Assembly (NCBI GenBank): GCA_965198855.1
Contig: CBDAPZ010000001.1
Coordinates: 2,728,001-2,792,000, forward strand
Reading direction: 5' to 3'
Length of the DNA: 64,000 bases
Source of the DNA: BOG-908 sp965198855
Lineage (GTDB): Bacteria; Pseudomonadota; Alphaproteobacteria; Acetobacterales; Acetobacteraceae
In this document: positions 43,725 to 51,832 of the stretch, piece after piece
Layout: the number at the start of each line of letters is the position of its first letter
How positions within the stretch are numbered: position 1 is the stretch's first letter
Notes under the pieces: generated by a model
The model's input: the letters and a program-made list of their open reading frames with translations, nothing else
Databases searched by the model: none
What the model was told of the DNA's origin: nothing
Position numbers and translations under genes: made by a program

Positions 43725-44735
43725 CTATGCCTCGAACGTCTGCGCAGACGTAGCAATCAGCGCGCATTGCGTTCCGAGAGGCGGTGGTTGCTCGACAGAG
43801 ACGAGTTCCAGAAGCCGGCCGCGCAATGCCACGGTGATGTGGAAGATCGGCCCGGCTTGTCGTGCGAACACCGCGCGGGCTTCGCCGTTGCCTGGTGCCA
43901 AACTGAGCTGGTGCAGGCGGAGCAGGGCGATGGCAGGGCCGTCCGGCAGGCTTGCGCGGAAGGGGGCGACCGGCAGGTTCTCGGCGACCATCATGCCGCC
44001 GGCGACGTGGCCTTCGAGGCGTATGGTTGGTGCGAGGAACTCGAAGACGAAGGGGTCTGCGGGGGTGCGTTCGAGTTCTTCGGGGGTGCCGAGCTGGAGA
44101 ATGCGGCCGCCGCGCATGACGGCGACGCGGTCGGCGAGTTCGACGGCTTCGGACTGGTCGTGGGTGATGAAGATGCTGGTGAGGCCGAGGCGGGCGTGCA
44201 GAGCGCGCAGCCAGCTGCGGATTTCCTTGCGCACCAGGGGATCGAGTGCGCCGAAGGGTTCGTCGAGCAACAGGAGTCGAGGCGCGGTGGCCAGGGCGCG
44301 GGCGAGGGCTACGCGCTGCTGTTGGCCGCCGGAGAGTTGGGCGGGGCGGCGTTGGGCGAGGTCGGGGATCTGCACCAGGTCGAGAAGTTCGTTCACGCGG
44401 GCGCGGATCTTTGCGTCGGGCATCAGTCGTTGCACGCGCAGGCCGAAGGCGACGTTTTCGGCGACGGTCAGATGGCGGAACAGGGCATAGTTCTGGAACA
44501 TGAAGCCGATATTGCGGCGGCGGGCGGGGATGCCGGCCATGTCGCGGCCGTCTATTTCCAGCAGGCCGGTGTAGTGCGTCTCGAGGCCGGCGATCACCCG
44601 CAGGACGGTGGTTTTTCCCGCGCCGGAGGGGCCGACGAGTGCCAGGAATTCACCTGGCCGGACGGCGAGGTCGATGGCGTGGAGCGAGGGGACGTTGCCG
44701 TAACGCTGGGTGATTCCGGTGAGGGTGACGGTCAT
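43725..44735 (-). CDS. cysA: Sulfate/thiosulfate ABC transporter ATPase
   Basis: 336 aa. Energises sulfate uptake. Walker A GPSGAGKTT, Q-loop FMFQNYALF, signature LSGGQQQR, Walker B LLLLDEPFGALD and H-loop THDQ are all present. A C-terminal regulatory beta domain ends in LIATSAQTFEA. ATG 44735 overlaps the cysW stop by 4 bp; a longer upstream frame is a shadow. Last gene of the four-gene operon. Confidence 0.95.
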   Translation of the reverse strand: MTVTLTGITQRYGNVPSLHAIDLAVRPGEFLALVGPSGAGKTTVLRVIAGLETHYTGLLEIDGRDMAGIPARRRNIGFMFQNYALFRHLTVAENVAFGLRVQRLMPDAKIRARVNELLDLVQIPDLAQRRPAQLSGGQQQRVALARALATAPRLLLLDEPFGALDPLVRKEIRSWLRALHARLGLTSIFITHDQSEAVELADRVAVMRGGRILQLGTPEELERTPADPFVFEFLAPTIRLEGHVAGGMMVAENLPVAPFRASLPDGPAIALLRLHQLSLAPGNGEARAVFARQAGPIFHITVALRGRLLELVSVEQPPPLGTQCALIATSAQTFEA

Positions 44736-45538
44736 CGTTCGGCGCCGAGATGGCTGCCGAGGCGCCATTCCAGGGCGGCTTTGACCGCGAGTGTCACCAA
44801 CGCGAACAGGCCGAGGCAGGCGGCCATCGCGAAGGCGGCGGCCGATTGGTAATCGTTGTAGAGGGTTTCGATATGCAGGGGCATGGTTTCGGTGACGCCT
44901 GGTATGTGGCCGGAGACGACCGAGACTGCGCCGAATTCACCCATCGCCCGCGCAGTGCAAAGCAGCACGCCGGCGAGCAGTGCCCAGGCGATGTCGGGCA
45001 AGGTGACGCGGAAGAAGGTGGCGAGGAAACCGGCGCCGAGCATGGCGGCTGCTTCCTCCTGCGCGCGTCCCTGCGCCTGCATCAGCGGCATCACCGTTCG
45101 CGCGACGAAGGGGAAGGTGACGAACACAGTGGCCAGCACGATGCCGGGGACGGCGAAGATGATCTGCACATCGTGGGCGGCGAGCGCGTGGCCGAACCAG
45201 CCATTGGCGCCGAACAGCAGCACCCAGACGAGGCCGGAGATCACCGGGGAGATGGTGAGCGGCAGTTCGATCAGGACCAGCAAGGCGCGCTTGCCGGCGA
45301 AATCGAATTTGGTGAGGCACCAGGCGGCGGCGAGGCCGCAGACCGTGTTCAATGGGACGGCGATGACGGCGACCAGCAAGGTGAGCCGTATGGCGGCCAT
45401 TGCATCCGGCTCGACCAGGGCGTCGCGGGCGAAAGCGAGGCCGTGGCTCAGCGCTTCGGCGAAGACGGTGCCGAGCGGGAGCAGGAAGAGCACGCCGAAG
45501 ATGGCGATGGCACCGGCGATCAGCAGCGCGCGGGTCAC
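44732..45538 (-). CDS. cysW: Sulfate ABC transporter permease CysW
   Basis: 268 aa from a GTG start overlapping the cysT stop (GTGA). About six transmembrane helices. The EAA loop is seen as AQEEAAAMLGAGFLATFFRV. The family block RAMGEFGAVSVVSGHIPG is strongly conserved in CysW. Pairs with CysT as the membrane channel for sulfate and thiosulfate. Confidence 0.94.
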   Translation of the reverse strand: MTRALLIAGAIAIFGVLFLLPLGTVFAEALSHGLAFARDALVEPDAMAAIRLTLLVAVIAVPLNTVCGLAAAWCLTKFDFAGKRALLVLIELPLTISPVISGLVWVLLFGANGWFGHALAAHDVQIIFAVPGIVLATVFVTFPFVARTVMPLMQAQGRAQEEAAAMLGAGFLATFFRVTLPDIAWALLAGVLLCTARAMGEFGAVSVVSGHIPGVTETMPLHIETLYNDYQSAAAFAMAACLGLFALVTLAVKAALEWRLGSHLGAER

Positions 45539-46356
45539 ATGCGCTGCTCCAGACGGCGCTGCAGTGCCGTCAATACGCTCAGCACCAGCAGCGATCCGGC
45601 GAGCATGGCGACGCCGATGCAGGCAGCGCCTGCATAATCGAATTCCTGCAGCCTGGTGACGATGAGCAGGGGCGCGATCTCGCTGACCATCGGCATGTTT
45701 CCGGCGATGAAGATGACCGAGCCGTATTCGCCGACGCCGCGTGCAAAGGCCAAGCCGTAACTGACCAGCAAAGCTGGGGTCAGCGCCGGCAGGATAACGC
45801 GCCACAGCACTTGCCAGGGGGCGGCGCCGAGCGTTGCCGCTGCTTCCTCGGTCTCGCGCGGCAGGTCGCGCAGAACGGGTTCGGTCGTGCGCACGACAAA
45901 GGGGATGGAGACGAAGACCAGGGCTACCAGGATGCCGAGCGGCGTGTAGGCGATTTTTATGCCGAGATGGGCGAGCGGCGCGCCGAGCAGGCCGTTGGGG
46001 CCGAACAGGGTGGTCAGAGTGATGCCGGCCACAGCCGTGGGGAGTGCGAACGGCAGGTCAACGAGGCTGTCGAGCAGGCGTCGCCCGGGGAAACGCTGCC
46101 GCACCAGCACCCAGGCGAGCAGGAGGCCGAGCGGGAGGGCGATGGCGGCGGCGAGTGCGGCGCAGCCGAAGCTGAGGCGCAAAGCCGCATAAACTCGCGG
46201 CTGGGCCAGCGACGCGATGATCCCGGCGGGGCCGAGGCTGAACGCACGGAGCAGCAGGGCCGACAGCGGTATCACCACGATAAGCCCAACCCAGCCCAGG
46301 GTCAGCGACAAGGCCGGCCCGAACCCGGGCAGGGCAGACCTTGTCCGCGCGGTCAC
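45535..46356 (-). CDS. cysT: Sulfate ABC transporter permease CysT
   Basis: 273 aa, about six transmembrane helices. DSLVDLPFALPTAVAGITLT, the EAA loop TEEAAATLGAAPWQVLWRVI and ARGVGEYGSVIFIAGNMP identify it as CysT/CysU. It overlaps both neighbours by 4 bp and completes the heterodimeric sulfate channel. Confidence 0.94.
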   Translation of the reverse strand: MTARTRSALPGFGPALSLTLGWVGLIVVIPLSALLLRAFSLGPAGIIASLAQPRVYAALRLSFGCAALAAAIALPLGLLLAWVLVRQRFPGRRLLDSLVDLPFALPTAVAGITLTTLFGPNGLLGAPLAHLGIKIAYTPLGILVALVFVSIPFVVRTTEPVLRDLPRETEEAAATLGAAPWQVLWRVILPALTPALLVSYGLAFARGVGEYGSVIFIAGNMPMVSEIAPLLIVTRLQEFDYAGAACIGVAMLAGSLLVLSVLTALQRRLEQRM

Positions 46357-47369
46357 TTGCCTGGCTGGTAGATATGGTCGAACAGGCCGCCTTCACCGAA
46401 ATGCTTCGGCTGCACCAGTTTCCAGCCGCCGAGGCTCGCGATGTCGTAGGTGTGCAGCTTCGGGAACTCCAATGCGTATTTCGCGGCCACCGTGGGGTTC
46501 TGCGGGCGGAAGTAATGCTTGGCGCCGATCTCCTGCCCGGCCGGGGTGAACAGGAATTTCAGATACGCTTCGGCCACTTTCTGCGTGCCGTGCTTGGCGG
46601 CGATCGTATCGACGACGGCGACGGGCGGTTCGGCCTTTACGCTGATCGAGGGGTAGACCACGTCGAACTGGCCGGCGCCGAGGTCCTTGGAGGCCAACAG
46701 GGCTTCGTCTTCCCAGGCCAGGAGCACGTCGCCAATGCCGCGCTGGACGAAGGTGTTGGTGGCGCCGCGGGCGCCCGAATCAAGCACCGGCACATGGCTG
46801 TAGAGTTTTGCGAGGAAGGCCTGCGCAGTTGCCTCGCTGCCGCCGGGCTGATGCAGCGCCCAGATCCATGCGGCGAGATAATTCCAACGTGCGCCGCCGG
46901 AGGTTTTGGGGTTCGGCGTGACGACGGCGATGCCGGGCTTGAGCAGATCCGGCCAGTCATGCAGGCCCTTGGGGTTTCCGCGACGGACCAGGAACACGAT
47001 GGTGCTGGTATAGGGCGTGGCGTTGTCCGGCAGGCGCGTCTGCCAGTCGGTGGCGGTCAGGCCGCGCTGTGCGATCGCATCGATGTCGCCACCGAGGCCC
47101 AGAGTGACCACGTCGGCCTGCAAGCCGTCGATCACGGCGCGTGCCTGCGCGCCGGATCCGCCATTGGAGGTTTTGATGGTGATCGCTGGATGGCCCTGGG
47201 ACTGCCACAAGGCCGCGAATTGGGCATTGATGTCGTGGTAAAGCTCACGCGTCGGGTCGTAGGAAACGTTGAGGAGTGCCGTCTGTGCCGTGGCAAAACC
47301 TGTTGTCAGCAGCAGGATGCTGGCGGCCAGAATGAGGTGCCGGCGGCTATTGGACTGGAACACCTTCAT
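46353..47369 (-). CDS. Sulfate-binding periplasmic protein
   Basis: 338 aa with a signal peptide (LILAASILLLTTGFATA). Type II solute-binding protein of the Sbp/CysP group: LLNVSYDPTRELYHDINAQF at the mature N-terminus, then IKTSNGGSGAQARAVIDGLQ and VFLVRRGNPKGLHDWPDLLK. The C-terminal EFPKLHTYDIASLGGW is conserved. First gene of the sbp-cysT-cysW-cysA operon. Promoter and a perfect inverted repeat lie just upstream. Confidence 0.93.
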   Translation of the reverse strand: MKVFQSNSRRHLILAASILLLTTGFATAQTALLNVSYDPTRELYHDINAQFAALWQSQGHPAITIKTSNGGSGAQARAVIDGLQADVVTLGLGGDIDAIAQRGLTATDWQTRLPDNATPYTSTIVFLVRRGNPKGLHDWPDLLKPGIAVVTPNPKTSGGARWNYLAAWIWALHQPGGSEATAQAFLAKLYSHVPVLDSGARGATNTFVQRGIGDVLLAWEDEALLASKDLGAGQFDVVYPSISVKAEPPVAVVDTIAAKHGTQKVAEAYLKFLFTPAGQEIGAKHYFRPQNPTVAAKYALEFPKLHTYDIASLGGWKLVQPKHFGEGGLFDHIYQPGK

Positions 47370-47381
47370 TAATCCTATCTA

Positions 47382-47400
47382 TGAGGTATGATATACCTCA
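47382..47400. promoter_or_regulatory. Operator-like inverted repeat before the sulfate operon
   Basis: TGAGGTAT-GAT-ATACCTCA, a perfect 8-bp inverted repeat with a 3-bp centre, 13 bp upstream of the sulfate-binding-protein start and within the divergent ada promoter region. The binding factor is unknown. Confidence 0.65.
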
Positions 47401-47548
47401 CACACGTAACAGACTGTGTCAACGCAGGATTCGTTCTACAATCGGCACGCATTCGACGTGGTAGGCACCGATTTGACAGCAGGTTTCGGAGTGCAGCGCG
47501 CAGGCGGCGGCCGCATTGTGACAGCCGACGTAAACTGGACCGGATATC

Positions 47549-48649
47549 ATGACACGTTTGCAGATGAGGGCGCACGCCGCGGCCTCGATCGAGACGGACC
47601 CTCGCTGGGCGCGCATCGTGGCGCGCGATCGCGGTGCCGACGGGCAATTCTGGTATTCCGTTGCGACGACGAAAGTCTATTGCCGCCCATCCTGCCCGTC
47701 ACGTGCGGCAAACCCCGGCAATATCGGGTTGCACGCGACCTTGGCGGAAGCCCGGGCGACCGGCTTCAGGCCGTGCAAGCGCTGCGATCCGGATGGCCTT
47801 TCGCACAATGCGGGCAACACCATTCTCGTCGAGAAAGCTTGCAGGATGATCGAGCAGAGCGAGGCGGCGCCGTCGCTTTCGGCGCTCGCGGATGCGGCCG
47901 GATTGAGCCCGGGTTACTTCCACCGCGTGTTCAAGGCAGGCACCGGGCTGACGCCAAAAGCCTACGCCTCGGCGCATCGCGCAAAGCGTGTGCGGCAGGC
48001 GCTTTTGCAGGGGCAGTCGGTAACGGAAGCCATCTATGCTGCGGGCTTCAACTCCAGCGGGCGGTTCTACGAAAAGGCCACTGCGATGCTGGGTGCCACG
48101 CCCACGCAGTATCGCGCCGGCGGGGCGGGCGAGGAAATCCGCTTTGCCGTCGGGCAGTCCAGCCTCGGGGCGATCCTTGTCGCCAGCAGCGAGAAAGGCG
48201 TCGTCTCGATCCTGATCGGCGACGAACCAGAGAATTTGGTGCGCCAACTCCAGGATCGTTTTTCCAGGGCCGAGCTGATTGGCGGGGATTCGGCGTATGA
48301 GGCGCTGGTGGCGCGCGTGGTGGGGTTCGTCGAGGCGCCGGCGCTGGGGTTGGATCTGCCGCTCGATGTGCGGGGCACTGCGTTTCAGCAGCGCGTTTGG
48401 CAGGCGCTCCGCGACATCCCGGCAGGGCGGACGATCAGCTATGCCGAGCTTGCGCGCCGTGTCGGCGCACCCACTGCCGTGCGCGCGGTGGCGGGCGCCT
48501 GTGCGGCGAACACGATCGCGGTTGCCATTCCCTGCCATCGCATCGTTCGCACCGATGGCAGCCTGTCCGGCTATCGCTGGGGAATTGCGCGCAAACGCAG
48601 CCTGATCGAGCTAGAAACACAAACAGATCGAAATTCTCGCGTCGTCTGA
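47549..48649 (+). CDS. ada: Ada bifunctional methyltransferase/transcription regulator
   Basis: 366 aa. The N-terminal zinc/methyl-acceptor domain has KVYCRPSC (Cys45, Cys49) and FRPCKRC (Cys76, Cys79). The AraC-type HTH is at about 95-190 (LSALADAAGLSPGYFHRVFK). The C-terminal O6-methylguanine-DNA methyltransferase domain has active site IPCHRIVR (Cys329). It repairs methylphosphotriesters and O6-methylguanine, and the methylated form activates its own regulon. Divergent from the sulfate operon; upstream of a separate MFS gene. Confidence 0.95.
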   Translation: MTRLQMRAHAAASIETDPRWARIVARDRGADGQFWYSVATTKVYCRPSCPSRAANPGNIGLHATLAEARATGFRPCKRCDPDGLSHNAGNTILVEKACRMIEQSEAAPSLSALADAAGLSPGYFHRVFKAGTGLTPKAYASAHRAKRVRQALLQGQSVTEAIYAAGFNSSGRFYEKATAMLGATPTQYRAGGAGEEIRFAVGQSSLGAILVASSEKGVVSILIGDEPENLVRQLQDRFSRAELIGGDSAYEALVARVVGFVEAPALGLDLPLDVRGTAFQQRVWQALRDIPAGRTISYAELARRVGAPTAVRAVAGACAANTIAVAIPCHRIVRTDGSLSGYRWGIARKRSLIELETQTDRNSRVV

Positions 48650-48713
48650 ACACGTGAAGCGGCTGACAGATACGTTGGTTGACGGAGATACGACGCCATG
48701 CGCGCTTGGGTGA

Positions 48714-49916
48714 ATGGCCGACCGGCGCGCATCCGCACTCTTCATTTATGTTACCGTCATGCTGGATGCGCTGGGGTTCGGGATCGTCGTGCCGGTGGTG
48801 CCGGAACTGGTGAGACGGATCGGACATGTGCCTGCTGCGGATACGTCCATCTGGGTGGGTCTCCTGCTGACCCTGTTCTCGGCCATGCAGTTTCTGGCGG
48901 CGCCGGTGCTTGGCGGATTGAGCGACCAGGTGGGGCGACGCCCGGTGCTGCTGGGGTCGCTTGCCGGGCTTTGCCTCGGCGGCCTGGCAACGGCGTGGGC
49001 GCCGAACCTTTTCGTGCTGATCCTGGTGCGGATGGCCACAGGTGCGCTGAGCGGCAACGGCGCGGCGGCGGAAGCCTATATCGCGGATATCACGCCGGCA
49101 GGGGAACGCGCCGGGCGGTTTGGACTGATCGGGGCATTGTATGGCATCGCGTTTGTGCTCGGCCCGGCGGTGGGGGGCGTGCTTGGGAGATCGGATCCGC
49201 GTTGGCCGTTCGTGGCCAGCGCTGCGCTGGCAGCATGCAATTTCGCCTATGGCTTGCTGGTGCTGCCGGAAAGCCTGGGCGGTGAACAGAGGCGGCGCCT
49301 GAGCTGGAAACGCGCCAATCCGTTTGGGACATTGCGCACCATGTTCGCCGACCGGGGCCGGGCGATATTGGGAATAGCCTGGTGCTGTCTATGGTTTTCA
49401 CTTGGCGCTCAGCAAAGCAGCTTTATCCTGGCTAATGAGATGCGGTTCGGGTGGAGCACGGTGCAGAACGGCCTGGTGCTGGCGCTGGCGGGTGCGGTGT
49501 CGGCGTTGACGCAGGGGCTGCTGGTGCAGAGGGCGACGAACGGGCTGGGTGCCAAGCGCACGGCGTTGTTGGGGCTAGGGTTCAGTGCGTTGGGCTATGC
49601 GTTCTATGCCTTTGCCGCCTCTCGCGCGGTGATGTTCCCGGGCGTGGTGATCCTGGCCCTCGGTGCACTCGGAAATCCGGCCATACAGGCGATGGTGACG
49701 GCACGGACCGGCCCCGAAAGCCAGGGCGAGGCAAATGGCGCGCTGACATCGCTGCAGGGGTTGATGGCGGTCGTCGCGCCGCTATCGACCGGGTGGCTGT
49801 TCGCGCTGGCGACGCGCGCGCATGGTGCTGTGCATTTTGCCGGTGCACCGTTTTTGCTGGCTGCGGTGATTTGCGTAGGCGGGCTGGTGAGTTTGCTTGC
49901 GTTACAGGAAAATTAG
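48714..49916 (+). CDS. TetA-like MFS drug efflux transporter
   Basis: 400 aa, 12 transmembrane helices expected. MLDALGFGIVVPVVPELVRR, then the motif A loop GGLSDQVGRRPVL, AEAYIADITPAGERAGRFGL (DPxxR-like antiporter region) and GPAVGGVLG are typical of the TetA/DHA1 group. ATG 48714 gives a short charged N-terminus before the first helix. Substrate not deducible. It ends 8 bp before a double hairpin repeat. Confidence 0.88.
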   Translation: MADRRASALFIYVTVMLDALGFGIVVPVVPELVRRIGHVPAADTSIWVGLLLTLFSAMQFLAAPVLGGLSDQVGRRPVLLGSLAGLCLGGLATAWAPNLFVLILVRMATGALSGNGAAAEAYIADITPAGERAGRFGLIGALYGIAFVLGPAVGGVLGRSDPRWPFVASAALAACNFAYGLLVLPESLGGEQRRRLSWKRANPFGTLRTMFADRGRAILGIAWCCLWFSLGAQQSSFILANEMRFGWSTVQNGLVLALAGAVSALTQGLLVQRATNGLGAKRTALLGLGFSALGYAFYAFAASRAVMFPGVVILALGALGNPAIQAMVTARTGPESQGEANGALTSLQGLMAVVAPLSTGWLFALATRAHGAVHFAGAPFLLAAVICVGGLVSLLALQEN

Positions 49917-49923
49917 GGAAGAA

Positions 49924-50045
49924 CTTCTTTTCTGAAGAAAAGAAGCAAAAGACTTTTATGGTGCTATCGCAGTTCTATCCGGCAGCGCACGCCAAGAACA
50001 CAAAAGTTTTTTGGTTCTTTTTTTCAAAAAAGAACTGCTTCCTTC
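49924..50045 (+). repeat. Dispersed hairpin repeat, copy E (full bipartite unit)
   Basis: Left hairpin CTTCTTTTC-TGAA-GAAAAGAAG (49924-49945) with AAAAGACTTTT. The link GCGCACGCCAAGAACACAAA leads to a right hairpin GTTCTTTTTTT-C-AAAAAAGAAC (50014-50035), GCTTCC. This is the clearest complete copy, about 120 bp. Confidence 0.85.
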
Positions 50046-50205
50046 CTGTCTGCCAGGCGCTCGCTGCGCGGCCGGCCTGGACATCGAAGGAGAAGAACTG
50101 GGCCGGGCGGGCGACGCCGGCGCAGAACGGCATGATGTCGCCGGGGTGAAGATGATCGGCGGAAATCGCCATGGCCGGTGTGCGGTGTTGTGACATGCGG
50201 ACCAT
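50041..50205 (-). pseudogene. Truncated redoxin-type N-terminus
   Basis: Minus-strand frame MSQHRTPAMAISADHLHPGD, then PFCAGVARPAQFFSFDVQAG, resembles the N-terminus of peroxiredoxin-like proteins of the family (pattern LxPGDxxPxF...NPxFxFDxxAGR). It then runs into the dispersed repeat and stops at 49975 in repeat-derived, Lys/Phe-rich text. The rest of the gene is absent, so this is a remnant cut by the repeat. The match is by eye only. Confidence 0.45.
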
Positions 50206-50358
50206 CCAAGCGGCATTTTGTGAAACTTCAGTGAAAGCTGAGAAGAGCGGCCCCGAAATGCCGCGCCTGCCGGCGGATATGCGGCAAGGCTTGGGCTAGG
50301 CTGCGCCTGGTAACTCCTATACTAGGCCTCGTCGCCTTCGAACCGGATATGACTGGGC

Positions 50359-51765
50359 ATGCGTGAGATGAAACCGGCAACTGCCCTGTCGCGCCTGGCG
50401 TGCGAGGTGACCCTTAGCGGAGCGATGCTTGCGATGTTGCAGGTGGCGCCGGCCTTCGCAGACCCGCCCGTCCCGGCCGGCGATGCCTCGCAATCGGCCG
50501 ACGCCAGCCTACCCGTGGTTCAGGATTATGCGATCCTTGGGCAGGCGACCTTCGTCGAGCAGTTCCACCCCGGGTTCCACGCGGCATATAGCGGACCGAA
50601 CAGCCTGGATTCCGGACGGCGTGGCGATGAAACCTTCGACTTCACGCTGTATGGCGGTGTGCGGCCTTGGAAAGGTGCGGAGATCTGGGTGGATCCGGAA
50701 GTGGATCAGGGTTTTGGTCTGAGCAATACGCTCGGGCTTGCTGCGTTCTCCAGTGGCGAGGCCTACAAGGTTGGGCAGGCGACGCCCTATGTGCGGGTGC
50801 AGCGCTTGTTCCTGCGGCAGACCTTGGATCTGGGTGGGCAGAGCCAGGCTGTCGCACCCGACCAGAATCAGCTCGGTGGTGCGAACACAGCGGATCGACT
50901 TGTCGCGACGATCGGCAAATTCAGTGTGGTCGATGTATTCGACACCAACCAGTATGCACATGATGCGCGCAACGATTTCATGAACTGGGCGGTGATCGAC
51001 GGCGGCGCCTTCGACTACGCGGCCGATGCGTGGGGATATGCCTATGGCGCCTCGCTGGAATGGTATCAGAGCTGGTGGACCTTGCGGGCCGGGATTTTCA
51101 ATGGCTCGGCCACGCCGAACTCGAAATACGCCGCGTTCCCGCTCGGTTCGCAGTTCCAGATCGTGACCGAGGCGGAGGCGCGTTATAACCTGTTCGGACA
51201 AGCCGGCAAGCTGAAGGTTCTAGGATTTCAGACCCGCGCGAAGCTCGCCACCTTCGCGGCGCTGGAACAATTCTATGCCGCCAATCCCGACGCTTCCAAC
51301 GTCGATGCCGAAACGATACGGCATCTGCGCAACAAGTTTGGCGGGGACATCAATATCGAGCAATCGATCACCGCGGATCTTGGCGCGTTCCTGCGGGCGA
51401 GTTTCTCGGATGGGCGGACAGAGGCTTATGATTTCACCGATGTCGATCGCTCGATATCGGGTGGTTTCTCGCTGACCGGTGGCAGCTGGAACAGGCCGAA
51501 CGATACGGTCGGCGTTGCTTATGTCGTCGACAACATCAGCAAGGCGCACAAGGAGTATTTCGAGCAGGGTGGCCTCGGTCCGCTGATCGGCGATGGTCGG
51601 CTGACAAATGCGGCGCCGGAACAGGTGCTGGAGAGTTATTACAGTTTCACCGTGAGGACCGGAATCAAGGTCAGCGCCGACTACCAGTTGGTGAACCACC
51701 CCGCGTATAACGAAGATCGCGGCCCCGTGCACATCTTCACCGGCAGGTTGCATGTGCAATTCTAG
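50359..51765 (+). CDS. OprB-like carbohydrate-selective porin
   Basis: 468 aa, signal peptide (SGAMLAMLQVAPAFA). A beta-barrel outer-membrane protein: alternating aromatic strands, for example DFTLYGGVRPWKGAEIWVDP and WQSWWTLRAGIFNGSATPNS-like text near the centre (here WYQSWWTLRAGIFNGSA). The C-terminal strand HIFTGRLHVQF ends in the Phe required for BAM insertion. FSLTGGSWNRPNDTVGVAYV is the typical OprB block. Probably passive sugar uptake. Terminated by a dispersed repeat. Confidence 0.85.
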   Translation: MREMKPATALSRLACEVTLSGAMLAMLQVAPAFADPPVPAGDASQSADASLPVVQDYAILGQATFVEQFHPGFHAAYSGPNSLDSGRRGDETFDFTLYGGVRPWKGAEIWVDPEVDQGFGLSNTLGLAAFSSGEAYKVGQATPYVRVQRLFLRQTLDLGGQSQAVAPDQNQLGGANTADRLVATIGKFSVVDVFDTNQYAHDARNDFMNWAVIDGGAFDYAADAWGYAYGASLEWYQSWWTLRAGIFNGSATPNSKYAAFPLGSQFQIVTEAEARYNLFGQAGKLKVLGFQTRAKLATFAALEQFYAANPDASNVDAETIRHLRNKFGGDINIEQSITADLGAFLRASFSDGRTEAYDFTDVDRSISGGFSLTGGSWNRPNDTVGVAYVVDNISKAHKEYFEQGGLGPLIGDGRLTNAAPEQVLESYYSFTVRTGIKVSADYQLVNHPAYNEDRGPVHIFTGRLHVQF

Positions 51766-51782
51766 GTTAGTCGTCGTCCAGG

Positions 51783-51830
51783 CAAGAACATAAAAGTCTT
51801 TTGGTTCTTTTCTTCAGAACAGAACCGCTT
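51783..51830 (+). repeat. Dispersed hairpin repeat, copy F (right module only)
   Basis: CAAGAACATAAAAGTCTTTT, then GGTTCT...AGAACC (51803-51826) and GCTTCC, matching the right half of copy E. It lies between the convergent porin and efflux outer-membrane genes. Confidence 0.75.
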
Positions 51831-51832
51831 CC

